Assembly: GCA_021648845.1 (NCBI GenBank)
Contig: JAKJHY010000005.1
Span: 124,001-188,000 of the forward strand
Reading direction: 5' to 3'
DNA from: Mycobacterium sp. MBM
GTDB lineage: Bacteria > Actinomycetota > Actinomycetes > Mycobacteriales > Mycobacteriaceae
DNA: 64,000 bases
Below are positions 26,566 to 34,928 of this stretch, one piece after another. The notes under the pieces are model-generated. The model saw only the letters and a program-made list of their open reading frames with translations. It had not been told where the DNA came from and searched no databases. Both the position numbers and the translations under genes were made by a program. How positions within the stretch are numbered: the stretch's first letter is position 1; every line of letters starts with the position of its first letter.

Positions 26566-28047
26566 ATGGCGACCACCAGCACCCCGAGCTACCTGCTGGA
26601 TCAGGCCAAACGCCGGTTCACCCCGACCGTCAACACGATCCCGGGCATGGGCATCGTCGAAAAACGCCTGCTCAATCACCAGTTCAGGCAGCACATCCTG
26701 GCCGAGCCGCCCGCCGGTAGCGGGCTCAAGCCCATTGCCGGCGATTCGGGCCTGCCGCTGATCGGGCACATCATCGAGATGTTCCGCGAGGGCGCGGATT
26801 TTCCGCTACACCTCTACAACACCCGCGGCCCCATCACCTTTGCCGACTCGCCGATCTTGCCCTCGATCGTCGCGCTCGGCCCGGACGCCACCCAGACCAT
26901 CTTCTCCAACCGGAACAAGGACTACTCGCAGAAGGGCTGGCACCCCGTCATCGGACCGTTCTTCAAGCGTGGGCTGATGATGCTCGACTTCGAGGAGCAC
27001 CTGTTCCACCGCCGCATCATGCAGGAGGCCTTCACCCGGACCCGGCTGACCGGCTACGTCGAGCACATCGACCAGGTCGCCACCGAGGAGGTCGCCGCGT
27101 GGCCGACCGATGACGCCCGGTTTCTCTTCCACCCCGCCATGAAAGAACTGACCTTGGACATTGCCTCGGTGGTGTTCATGGGCCATGAACACGGCGGGCA
27201 CGATCACGAACTCGTCACCCGGGTCAACGACGCGTTCGCGACCACCACCCGCTCCGGCGGGGCGATCCTGCGCTTCAGCGTGCCGCCGTTCAAATGGTGG
27301 CAGGGGCTACGCGCCCGCAAGGTGCTGGAGGACTACTTCAGCGAACGCATCAAGGAGCGCCGACATTCGGGCGGCACCGACATGCTCTCGGTGCTGTGCC
27401 ACACCAGCGATGAGGATGGCAACTCGTTCTCCGACGAGGACATCGTCAACCACATGATCTTCTTGATGATGGCCGCGCACGACACGTCGACCTCGACGAC
27501 AACCACCATCGCCTACAACCTTGCCGCGCATCCGGAATGGCAGCAGCGCTGCCGCGAGGAGTCCGATCGCCTCGGTGACGGCCCGCTGGACATCGAGGCG
27601 CTGGAGAAGCTCGAAACCTTGGACCTGGTGATCAACGAGTCGCTGCGGATGGTCACCCCACTGCCGTTCAACATGCGTCAGACGGTGCGCGATACCGATC
27701 TGCTCGGCTATTACGTGCCCGCGGGCACCAATGTGGTGACCTGGCCAGGGATGAATCACCGGCTGCCCGAGCTGTGGACCGACCCGGAGAAGTTCGACCC
27801 GGACCGCTTCGCCGAGCCGCGCAGCGAACACAAGAAGCACCGCTACGCCTTCGCCCCGTTCGGCGGCGGCGCCCACAAGTGCATCGGCATGGTCTTCGGC
27901 CAACTGGAGATCAAGACCATCGTGCACCGCATGCTGCGCAATTACCGCCTGGAGCTGGTCAAGCCCGGCTACACCCCGCGGTGGGACAACGGCGGGATGC
28001 CGGTGCCGATGGACGGGATGCCAATCATCTTGCGCGCCATCCGCTGA
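26566..28047 (+). CDS. cyp136: Cytochrome P450, CYP136 type (first copy)
   Basis: The 493-residue P450 starts MATTSTPSYLLDQAKRR after a GAGGAG site. It has the I-helix oxygen motif MMAAHDTSTST, the K-helix ESLR, the PERF-type region FDPDRFAEPR and the haem loop FAPFGGGAHKCIGMVF with the cysteine ligand. The long N-terminus and eukaryotic-like FGGGAHKCIG motif fit CYP136 (Rv3059) at the same place in M. tuberculosis. Substrate is unknown. A near-identical paralogue follows 121 bases downstream. Electron partners are not in the neighbourhood. Confidence 0.9.
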   Translation: MATTSTPSYLLDQAKRRFTPTVNTIPGMGIVEKRLLNHQFRQHILAEPPAGSGLKPIAGDSGLPLIGHIIEMFREGADFPLHLYNTRGPITFADSPILPSIVALGPDATQTIFSNRNKDYSQKGWHPVIGPFFKRGLMMLDFEEHLFHRRIMQEAFTRTRLTGYVEHIDQVATEEVAAWPTDDARFLFHPAMKELTLDIASVVFMGHEHGGHDHELVTRVNDAFATTTRSGGAILRFSVPPFKWWQGLRARKVLEDYFSERIKERRHSGGTDMLSVLCHTSDEDGNSFSDEDIVNHMIFLMMAAHDTSTSTTTTIAYNLAAHPEWQQRCREESDRLGDGPLDIEALEKLETLDLVINESLRMVTPLPFNMRQTVRDTDLLGYYVPAGTNVVTWPGMNHRLPELWTDPEKFDPDRFAEPRSEHKKHRYAFAPFGGGAHKCIGMVFGQLEIKTIVHRMLRNYRLELVKPGYTPRWDNGGMPVPMDGMPIILRAIR

Positions 28048-28069
28048 ACGCACCCGGCGCACCCATCGC

Positions 28070-28099
28070 CGCCGAACTTGACATGCGTCAAGTTCGGCG
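28070..28099. promoter_or_regulatory. TetR operator overlapping a promoter, copy 2
   Basis: CGCCGAACTTGAC and GTCAAGTTCGGCG are perfect 13-bp arms around ATGC. The core 19 bases equal the copy at 26469-26487. TTGACA (28078-28083) and TACAGG (28100-28105) are again 16 bases apart, so promoter and operator were duplicated together with the P450 gene. Confidence 0.78.
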
Positions 28100-28168
28100 T
28101 ACAGGATGGGTGCACACGTGACATCGACCACAGGTCTGTCCGCATCACCAGGTTGAGGAGTATCGACT

Positions 28169-29656
28169 GTGCCGACCACCAACACCATCAACGCCCCGGC
28201 CTATCTGCTCGATCAGGCCAAGCGCCGGCTCACCCCCACGCTGAACAACATGCCGGGGCTCGGCACCGTCGAGAAGCGGCTGCGCCAGCATGATTTCAAG
28301 CAGTTCGTGCTGGCCGAGCCGCCTGCCGGCAGTGGCCTCAAACCGGTGATGGGCGACTCGGGCGTGCCGATCCTCGGCCACATGATCGAGACGTTCCGGG
28401 CCGGACCGGAATACCTGCTCGAGGTGTACCGGAAGTTCGGTCCGGTGCACTACGCCTACTCCCCCGCACTGCCCAGCGTCGCCGCTCTCGGACCCGACGC
28501 CACCCAGGCCGTGTTCTCCAACCGCAACAAGGATTTCTCGCAGAAGGGTTGGGACCCGGTCATCGGCCCGTTCTTCAACCGCGGCCTGATGATGCTCGAC
28601 TTCGACGAGCACATGTTCCACCGCCGCATCATGCAAGAGGCCTTCACCCGGTCCCGGCTGACCGGCTACGTCGGCCACATCGACCGGGTGGCCTCGGCCG
28701 TCATCGCCAACGACTGGGTGGAAAACGACGCCCGCTTCCTGTTCTATCCGGCGGTCAAGGAGCTGACGCTGGACATCGCCTCGGTGGTGTTCATGGGTCA
28801 CGAACCCGGCACCGACAAGGAGCTGGTGACCAAGGTCAACGATGCCTTCACCATGACCACCCGCGCCGGTGGCGCCATCATCCGCACCGGGGTGCCGCCG
28901 TTCAAGTGGTGGCGCGGACTGCAGGCCCGCAAGGTGCTCGATCAGTACTTCGAGGAACGGGTCAAGGAGAAGCGCAACTCCGACGGCACCGACATGCTGA
29001 CGGTGCTGTGTCACACCGCCGACGAGGACGGCAACACCTTCACCGACCAGGACATCGTCAACCACATGATCTTCTTGATGATGGCCGCGCACGACACCTC
29101 GACGTCGACCCTGACGACCATGGCCTATCACCTGGCCGCCAACCCGGAATGGCAGGAACGCTGCCGCGAGGAGTCCGAGCGCATCGGCGACGGCCCGCTG
29201 GACATCGAGGCGCTGGACAAGCTGGAAACCTACGACCTGGTGATCAACGAATGTCTGCGCCTGGTCACCCCGCTACCGTTCAATGTGCGCTCCACCGTGC
29301 GCGACACCGACCTGCTCGGCTTCTTCATCCCGGCCGGCACGAATGTGGTGACCTGGCCCTCGATCAACCACCGGCTGCCCGAGCTGTGGACCGACCCGGA
29401 GAAGTTCGACCCGGATCGCTTCGCCGAGCCCCGCAACGAGCACAAGCGGCACCGCTACGCCTTCGCCCCGTTCGGCGGCGGCGCGCACAAGTGCATCGGC
29501 ATGGTGTTCGGTCAGCTGGAGATCAAGACCGTCATGCACCGCCTGCTGCGCAAGTACCGCCTCGAGCCGCCCTACCCGGGCTACCAGGCCAAGTTGGATT
29601 ACGCCGGGATGCCGGTGCCGATGGACGGTATGCCGGTCATCCTGCGGCCGCTCTGA
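28169..29656 (+). CDS. Cytochrome P450, CYP136 type (second copy)
   Basis: The 495-residue P450 begins at GTG (VPTTNTINAPAYLLDQAKRR) and is collinear with the first copy throughout: MMAAHDTSTST, ECLR at the K-helix, FDPDRFAEPR and FAPFGGGAHKCIGMVF. It clearly arose by tandem duplication. Differences cluster in the region before the I-helix and at the C-terminus (YPGYQAKLDYAGMPV), where substrate contacts are expected, so the copies may have diverged in substrate. It has its own copy of the operator and promoter. Confidence 0.9.
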   Translation: MPTTNTINAPAYLLDQAKRRLTPTLNNMPGLGTVEKRLRQHDFKQFVLAEPPAGSGLKPVMGDSGVPILGHMIETFRAGPEYLLEVYRKFGPVHYAYSPALPSVAALGPDATQAVFSNRNKDFSQKGWDPVIGPFFNRGLMMLDFDEHMFHRRIMQEAFTRSRLTGYVGHIDRVASAVIANDWVENDARFLFYPAVKELTLDIASVVFMGHEPGTDKELVTKVNDAFTMTTRAGGAIIRTGVPPFKWWRGLQARKVLDQYFEERVKEKRNSDGTDMLTVLCHTADEDGNTFTDQDIVNHMIFLMMAAHDTSTSTLTTMAYHLAANPEWQERCREESERIGDGPLDIEALDKLETYDLVINECLRLVTPLPFNVRSTVRDTDLLGFFIPAGTNVVTWPSINHRLPELWTDPEKFDPDRFAEPRNEHKRHRYAFAPFGGGAHKCIGMVFGQLEIKTVMHRLLRKYRLEPPYPGYQAKLDYAGMPVPMDGMPVILRPL

Positions 29657-29664
29657 CCCGTATT

Positions 29665-29725
29665 GCCGAAACAGCATTCCGGACGGGCTCCTCTCGCACT
29701 TTCCCGTCCGGAATGCTGCTTCGGC
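29665..29725. terminator. Two-way terminator hairpin (family 1, copy 1)
   Basis: The 23-base arms at 29665-29687 and 29703-29725 are complementary with one mismatch; the shared core is GAAACAGCATTCCGGA. The loop is 15 bases. It lies between convergent genes, 9 bases past the P450 stop. A close relative is at 55827-55889. Confidence 0.75.
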
Positions 29726-29743
29726 GCGGTCTTGTCGGCGAGC

Positions 29744-30220
29744 TCAGGCCGATAGCAGCCGGTTCGCGCAGGCGATCACGGCGCGCAGCGCGGACTGGTT
29801 CGGGCATTCCGACCAGCCAATCGCCCATTCGGTGTGCACACCGTCGGTACCGCGGATGAACGTCGCGGTCTGCCCACCGGCAGCCAGCTGGTGGAAGTTC
29901 AGCATCTCGACGGCGATACCGCGCTCGTAGAGCATCGCCGTCAGCGCGGCGAGCGGGCCCGACGCGGTCGCCGACGACATCGCGGTGCGCTCGCCGACAG
30001 CGATGGCGGCCCGATAGGTGTGCGCATACCGGCCGAGCCCACGATCACCCTTCTCCCAGGTGTCCAGGCGCACCGGCCCAGCGCTGGAGCCGAAGGTGTC
30101 TGCGACGTCATCCCAGGACATCTCGGCCGCGAGGTCGCGCAACCCGCGCGGCAACGGCGCGTCGAAGAAATCCGCGAAGCGGGGGCTCGCGATGTCGGTG
30201 GTGATGGAGGTGGTGATCAT
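29744..30220 (-). CDS. Stand-alone LeuA-type allosteric (regulatory) domain protein
   Basis: The 158-residue protein starts MITTSITTDIASPRFADFFD. From about residue 80 it reads SSATASGPLAALTAMLYERG, AVEMLNFHQLAAGG and SALRAVIACANRLL. These match the C-terminal leucine-binding regulatory domain of 2-isopropylmalate synthase (GPLAA.TAML...VEVLDFHEHA...ASLRAVVSAVNR). The catalytic barrel is absent. It could bind leucine or a related acid, or modulate the full LeuA. The upstream leader peptide with valine codons and hairpin supports control by branched-chain amino acid supply. Confidence 0.75.
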   Translation of the reverse strand: MITTSITTDIASPRFADFFDAPLPRGLRDLAAEMSWDDVADTFGSSAGPVRLDTWEKGDRGLGRYAHTYRAAIAVGERTAMSSATASGPLAALTAMLYERGIAVEMLNFHQLAAGGQTATFIRGTDGVHTEWAIGWSECPNQSALRAVIACANRLLSA

Positions 30221-30257
30221 GTGCCGGTCTTCTCTGCTCAAAGGGAGCGACCGACGG

Positions 30258-30325
30258 GTAGTAGCGTCCGACCCACAGCGGGGGGTCGGTCTGGATCAGA
30301 CCCCGCTGCGGGTGCTGGCTACTAC
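30258..30325 (-). promoter_or_regulatory. Attenuator-like hairpin before the LeuA-domain gene
   Basis: On the minus strand, GTAGTAGC pairs perfectly with GCTACTAC 60 bases later, and between them ACCCGCAGCGGGG pairs with CCCCGCTGTGGGT (one wobble) capped by GGTC/GACC. The left outer arm is made of the two GTA valine codons of the leader ORF at 30296-30340. A ribosome waiting on these codons would open the stem. Confidence 0.65.
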
Positions 30326-30340
30326 GAGAATGCGATGCAC
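30296..30340 (-). CDS. Putative leader peptide VHRILVVASTRSGV
   Basis: A 14-codon ORF starts at GTG 30340 and ends with TGA inside the hairpin. It contains Ile-Leu-Val-Val, with valine read from two consecutive GTA codons, which are rare in this GC-rich genome. TAACCT stands eight bases upstream of the GTG, which would give a leaderless transcript starting at or next to the GTG. This arrangement is that of a ribosome-mediated attenuator for branched-chain amino acids. Confidence 0.55.
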   Translation of the reverse strand: MHRILVVASTRSGV

Positions 30341-30421
30341 GATCGCCGAGGTTAGACCCAACGGGCGGGTGCGCGCAACTTCCTTACGGCGACGCAAGGG
30401 GCGCAGCGGCCGAGGACTCCG

Positions 30422-31189
30422 ATGGGCAAGGATGACCCGGTGACATGGGCGCAGAGCGGGCTGCTGATCGCCGCCGGTGTCGTCGGCGGACTGACCGGCA
30501 GCATGGCCGGCCTGGCCTCGGTGTCCACCTACCCGGCCCTGCTGATGTTCGGGTTACCGCCGGTGACTGCCAACGTGACGAACACCGTGGCGCTGGTGTT
30601 CAACGCCCTCGGTTCGGTGCGCGCATCGTTGCCAGAGCTCACCGGGCAGGGACCGACGCTGCGCCGGCTGGTCCCGATGGGAGTCCTCGGCGGTCTTGCC
30701 GGCGCGGTACTGCTGCTGTCCATCCCGTCGGAGGGTTTCGAGAACGCGGTACCCATCCTGCTCGCAGTCGCCGCGGTGGCCATCGCGCTGCCCCGGGGCA
30801 ATGACACCTCGGTGGCGCCGACAGTGGCACGCACCGTCACGCGCGGCGTCTTCGTTCTGGTCATCTGCGTGTACGGCGGATTCTTCGGTGCCGCAGCGGG
30901 TGTGCTGCTGCTGGCGTTGTTCCTGCGCACCGGCGGCACCACGCTGGCCGACGCAAACGCCACCAAGAACGTGGTGCTCGGCGCAGCGAACGGTGTTGCC
31001 GCCCTGGTGTTCGCAATCGTCGCGCCGGTGCACTGGCCGGCCGCAGCGGTGATGGGCGTCGGCTGCCTCATCGGTTCCCGCCTCGGTCCGATCGTGGTGC
31101 GCCACGCGCCGGCGACACCGCTGCGTCTGCTGATCGCCGTCGCCGGCCTGACGTTGGCGATCAAGCTGGGCCTGGACACCTATCGCTGA
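30422..31189 (+). CDS. TauE/SafE-family permease
   Basis: The 255-residue protein has about seven or eight hydrophobic helices with family motifs GLTGSMAGLASVSTYPALLM near the start and GGFFGAAAGVLLLALFL in the repeated second half. NATKNVVLGAANGVAAL is also typical. Members export or import sulfite, sulfonates or small organic acids. The substrate is unknown here. An internal GTG at 30440 (VTWAQSG) is an alternative start. It is divergent from the LeuA-domain gene. Confidence 0.85.
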   Translation: MGKDDPVTWAQSGLLIAAGVVGGLTGSMAGLASVSTYPALLMFGLPPVTANVTNTVALVFNALGSVRASLPELTGQGPTLRRLVPMGVLGGLAGAVLLLSIPSEGFENAVPILLAVAAVAIALPRGNDTSVAPTVARTVTRGVFVLVICVYGGFFGAAAGVLLLALFLRTGGTTLADANATKNVVLGAANGVAALVFAIVAPVHWPAAAVMGVGCLIGSRLGPIVVRHAPATPLRLLIAVAGLTLAIKLGLDTYR

Positions 31190-31254
31190 ACGTCAGTTCC
31201 GCTGGTGCACAACGCCCCCGGCGTCAGCGGAGGTGTTGAACGGCAGCGGCACGC

Positions 31255-32034
31255 CTACTTGGGCGCGAAGCGCTGCCCGGCATCCAACCTGATGCACTGC
31301 CCGTTGAGCATCGGGTTCTCCACGATCGCCACGGCGAGCTGCGCGTACTCCTGCGGCTTGCCGAGACGCTTGGGGAATGCGGCGTCCTTGGTCAGCACGG
31401 TGGTGAATTCATCCGGGATGCCTTCGGTCAGCCCGGTGGCGAACAGGCTCGGGGCGATGGCCAGCGCACGGATACCGAGGCTGCCCAGGTCCCGCGCCAT
31501 GGTCAGGCACATGCCGGCGATGGCGGCCTTCGACGCGGTGTAGGCGACCTGGCCGATTTGCCCTTCGAAGGCAGCGATGGAGGCGGTGTTGATGATGACA
31601 CCGCGCTCCTCGGCCTCTCCCCCGTCTTCGGCGTCGACGAGCTCGTTCTTGCTCATGTGCCACGCCGCGAGCCGGCTGACGTTGAAGGTGCCGATCAGGT
31701 TGAGATCGATGGACTGCCGGAACGATTCGAGGCTGTGCGGACCGTCCTTCTTGACGGTGCGCTCGCCAATGCCGCCCCCGGCGGTGGTCACCGCGATATG
31801 CAGACCGCCGAGATCCTCGACCGCCTTGGCAAGCGTCTGCTCGGTGCCGTCGAAGTCGGTGACATCGGCCGCGTAGAACGCGCCGCCCACCTGCTCGGCG
31901 ACCTCGCCGCCTTTCGACTGGGGTCGGTCCAGGATGGCCACGCTCGCCCCGCGCTTGGCCAGCGCCTCCACGGTGGCCCGACCGAAACCGGATGCCCCGC
32001 CGACCACCACGGCCTTCTTGCCCGAAATCTCCAT
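31255..32034 (-). CDS. SDR, 3-hydroxyacyl-CoA dehydrogenase type 2-like
   Basis: The 259-residue SDR begins MEISGKKAVVVGGASGFGRA with the NAD motif, has TTAGGGIG and the insertion HMSKNELVDAEDGGEAEERG, then IINTASIAAFEGQIGQVAYT with the YTASK active site. The order GVIINTAS...GQVAYSASK and the C-terminal GQCIRLDAG fit the HSD17B10 (short-chain 3-hydroxyacyl-CoA dehydrogenase) family. It would oxidise 3-hydroxyacyl-CoA or hydroxysteroids with NAD. It stands alone, divergent from the molybdoenzyme gene. Confidence 0.85.
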   Translation of the reverse strand: MEISGKKAVVVGGASGFGRATVEALAKRGASVAILDRPQSKGGEVAEQVGGAFYAADVTDFDGTEQTLAKAVEDLGGLHIAVTTAGGGIGERTVKKDGPHSLESFRQSIDLNLIGTFNVSRLAAWHMSKNELVDAEDGGEAEERGVIINTASIAAFEGQIGQVAYTASKAAIAGMCLTMARDLGSLGIRALAIAPSLFATGLTEGIPDEFTTVLTKDAAFPKRLGKPQEYAQLAVAIVENPMLNGQCIRLDAGQRFAPK

Positions 32035-32124
32035 CTGACTCCCTTTCCAATTTCCGGTCAGAATGTAACGCTACGTTCGGACGTCACACTACGGTAAGCC
32101 TTTCGGCGGTGACGCTGGGCTAGC

Positions 32125-33666
32125 GTGGAAGGCGTGAGTTCCCCCTCTCCCGGCACCCGGATTCTCAGCGGGATCGCCGCCGCCGCGGTGACCCTCGGCG
32201 TCAGCGCCCTGGTGGCCGTGCCGCTGGGTTCCTCCGCCGATGCGCGCAACGCCATCGGATCCACGGTCATCGACCGCACCCCCGGCCCGGTCAAGGAGTG
32301 GGCGATCCAAACCTTCGGCACGTCCGACAAGCTGTTCCTGGCGGTCGCCGTGCTGCTCGTCACCGGCGCGCTGGCCGCGATCGCCGGGCTGCTGGAACGT
32401 CGCCGCGCCCCGATCGGCACCCTCATGTTCGTCGCCGCCGCAGCCGCGGGATGTGCCGCGGTGCTGTCGCGAGCCGGATCCTCACCCGTCGATGCGGTGC
32501 CGACCGCCGTCGGCGGCATCGCCGGCATCCTCACCCTGCGGTTCTTGACCTCCGGCCGGCTGAGCGACGAGACCGCCCACGAGTCAGCCGAAACCGACCC
32601 CGGCCGCCGCCTGTCATTGGCCGCGCTCGGGCTGCTCGGGCTCGGGGTGCTCGGCGCGGCGGTCGGCTCGGTGTGGTCGCGGCGGGTGCATTCGGTGGCC
32701 GGTGACCGTGAGGCGTTCACACCACCCGAGATCGCCACCCCGGCGGCACCGGTCCCGCCGGGGGTTCAGCCCTCCGGTGTCGACATCACACCGTTCGTCA
32801 CCGACAACGCCGAGTTCTACCGGATCGACACCGCACTGAGCGTTCCGCAGCTGTCCCGCGAGGAGTGGAAGCTACGGATTCACGGCATGGTGGAGGACGA
32901 AAAGACCTTCACCTTTGCCGATCTCGAGCAGTTCGAATTGATCGAGCAGATGGTGACGCTGGCCTGTGTATCCAACCCGGTCGGCGGTGACCTCGTCGGC
33001 AACGCCGTGTGGGGCGGGTATCGCGTCCGGGACCTGTTGGCCGCGACCGGTATCTCCCCGGACGCCGATATGGTGCTCTCCACGTCCAGCGACGGTTTCA
33101 CCGCGGGCACCCCGACCGAGGCCATGACCGATGACCGGGATTCGTTGCTGGCCATCACCATGAACGGCCAGCCGTTACCCATCGAACACGGCTACCCGGC
33201 GCGTCTGGTGGTGCCCGGCCTGTACGGCTACGTCTCGGCCACCAAGTGGGTGGTCGATCTGGAGCTGACCAGATTCGACCAGGCCGAAGGCTATTGGACT
33301 CCGCTGGGCTGGTCCGCGCGTGGCCCCATCAAGACGCAGTCGCGTGTCGACGTGCCCCGCAGCGGACAAGAGGTCCCGGCCGGACCGGTGCGGTTCGGCG
33401 GCGTGGCGTGGGCGCAGCCCCGCGGGGTGCGCGCCGTCGAGGTTCGCATCGACGACGGTCCGTGGCAGCCCGCCGCCCTGGGGGCGGCCTACTCCGATGA
33501 CACCTGGCGGCTGTGGAGCTTCGACTGGCAGGCCGACCAGACCGGCCCGCATCTCATCGCGGTGCGCGCCACCGACAACACCGGCTACGTGCAGACCTCC
33601 GACCGCGCCGATGTGGTCCCGGACGGGGCCACCGGCTGGCACACCGTCAGCTTCTCGGTGGTCTGA
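32125..33666 (+). CDS. Membrane-anchored molybdopterin oxidoreductase (sulfite oxidase family)
   Basis: About 513 residues. The first 200 contain four hydrophobic helices (for example [20 protein letters not shown] and [20 protein letters not shown]). From about residue 215 follows a sulfite-oxidase-type molybdenum domain: the Mo-binding cysteine is in [13 protein letters not shown] (about Cys281), with [28 protein letters not shown] and a C-terminal Mo-co dimerisation domain ([15 protein letters not shown]). It resembles Rv0218-like proteins. The active domain should face the outside. A second GTG, nine bases in, is possible. The 3' end overlaps the convergent response regulator by 20 bases. 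Confidence 0.88.
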   Translation: MEGVSSPSPGTRILSGIAAAAVTLGVSALVAVPLGSSADARNAIGSTVIDRTPGPVKEWAIQTFGTSDKLFLAVAVLLVTGALAAIAGLLERRRAPIGTLMFVAAAAAGCAAVLSRAGSSPVDAVPTAVGGIAGILTLRFLTSGRLSDETAHESAETDPGRRLSLAALGLLGLGVLGAAVGSVWSRRVHSVAGDREAFTPPEIATPAAPVPPGVQPSGVDITPFVTDNAEFYRIDTALSVPQLSREEWKLRIHGMVEDEKTFTFADLEQFELIEQMVTLACVSNPVGGDLVGNAVWGGYRVRDLLAATGISPDADMVLSTSSDGFTAGTPTEAMTDDRDSLLAITMNGQPLPIEHGYPARLVVPGLYGYVSATKWVVDLELTRFDQAEGYWTPLGWSARGPIKTQSRVDVPRSGQEVPAGPVRFGGVAWAQPRGVRAVEVRIDDGPWQPAALGAAYSDDTWRLWSFDWQADQTGPHLIAVRATDNTGYVQTSDRADVVPDGATGWHTVSFSVV

Positions 33667-34312
33667 TGCCCTGCTCCAGCTTCGAGGCGAATACCGCTGC
33701 CTGCGTGCGACGTTGCATGCCCAGTTTGGCCAGCAGCCGCGACACATAGTTCTTCACTGTTTTCTCCGCCAGGAACATGCGGGCGGCGATCTGGCGGTTG
33801 GTCAGACCCTCCGACAGCAGGTGCAGCAGGGTGCGCTCCTGCTCGGTGAGCCCGGTCAGCGGATCGTCATGCTCTGCCGAACCCCGCAAATTGGCCATCA
33901 GGGCGGTGGCGGCCCGGTTGTCCAGCAGCGAGCGGCCCGCACCGACATCCTTGATGGCCGTGGCGAGTTCGAGGCCCTTGATGTCCTTGACCACATAGCC
34001 GCTGGCGCCGGCCAAGATCGCGTCGAGCATCGCCTCGTCGGAGGTGAACGACGTGAGCATCAGGCAACGCAGGTCCGGCAGATCCGAGAGCAGATCGCGG
34101 CACAACTCGATGCCGTTGCCGTCGGGCAACCGCACATCGAGCACCGCGACATCGGGCTGGGCCGCCGGTATCCGGGCCAGCGCCTCGGCGACCGTGCCCG
34201 CTTCGCCGACGACGTCGAGTTCGGGGTCGGATCCGAGCAACTCGATGAGCCCGCGTCGGACCACCTCGTGGTCATCGACCAGGAACACCTTCACCACGGG
34301 AACCACCGGCAT
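33647..34312 (-). CDS. DosR/DevR-type response regulator paralogue
   Basis: The 221-residue regulator is very similar to M. tuberculosis DosR along its whole length: [70 protein letters not shown] and [20 protein letters not shown]. The phospho-acceptor aspartate and the DNA-recognition helix ([11 protein letters not shown]) are intact, so it should bind DosR-like boxes. No DosS-type kinase lies nearby. The PPOX-fold gene eight bases upstream is probably in the same operon. Confidence 0.9.
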   Translation of the reverse strand: MPVVPVVKVFLVDDHEVVRRGLIELLGSDPELDVVGEAGTVAEALARIPAAQPDVAVLDVRLPDGNGIELCRDLLSDLPDLRCLMLTSFTSDEAMLDAILAGASGYVVKDIKGLELATAIKDVGAGRSLLDNRAATALMANLRGSAEHDDPLTGLTEQERTLLHLLSEGLTNRQIAARMFLAEKTVKNYVSRLLAKLGMQRRTQAAVFASKLEQGIRPPRS

Positions 34313-34319
34313 CTTCTCC

Positions 34320-34748
34320 TCATGGCTTGTAATTCGGCACGGCCTCCTCCCGGAACTCCCGTCCCGTCATCCGATCGGTGCGGATCCGGATGAAATGGTC
34401 CCGGCGCCCCTGAACCCACGGTTCGATGAACGTCCCGGCAACATCCACCAGATCATCGATCCCGGTGATGGGTTCGGCGTGGCCGACCACCGTGACGCTC
34501 CAGCCGTTGCGCAGGTCGGCATCGAGCACATCGGCTTCGAAGGCCACCACCTGGTTGGCGGTCGCCGCCTCGAGTTTGGGACCGCCGGCAACCCGGATCA
34601 CCACCTCATCGCGCCAGACCCGGAAGTTGACCGGCTGGATCGTCGGCAGGCCATCCTCGGTGAACACCAGACGGCCGACCCGCACCCGCGCCAACCGGTC
34701 CAGGCACTGCCGGTGGTTGAGAACGTCGAGTTGCTGGGTGTTCGACAT
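34320..34748 (-). CDS. Pyridoxamine 5'-phosphate oxidase-fold (FMN/F420-binding) protein
   Basis: The 142-residue split-barrel protein begins [20 protein letters not shown] and continues [20 protein letters not shown] and [20 protein letters not shown], the pattern of mycobacterial PPOX-type proteins found in DosR regulons. It probably binds FMN or F420. AAAGGTG precedes the ATG. It lies directly upstream of the DosR paralogue. Confidence 0.85.
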   Translation of the reverse strand: MSNTQQLDVLNHRQCLDRLARVRVGRLVFTEDGLPTIQPVNFRVWRDEVVIRVAGGPKLEAATANQVVAFEADVLDADLRNGWSVTVVGHAEPITGIDDLVDVAGTFIEPWVQGRRDHFIRIRTDRMTGREFREEAVPNYKP

Positions 34749-34928
34749 GGTCGTCACCTTTCTCTGGCATCGGCGTACCCGCGACCGCGGATGTGTCTCA
34801 GTCTCCGGCAGGACGGTACCGCTTAGCAGAGTCGAAGGTCCCAATTTGGGGCGGGCTTTCCTCAGCTCCCGCGGTTGCCTGCGGGTGCGCGGGCCTGGGA
34901 TGTCGGAACCCGGTGGCAGGCTGGACGG

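Noticed and set aside
34831..34855. GTCCCAATTTGGGGC upstream of the PPOX and DosR-paralogue genes looked like a DosR box.
   Set aside because: The GGGAC/GTCCC halves are in the opposite arrangement to the known box, and spacing differs.
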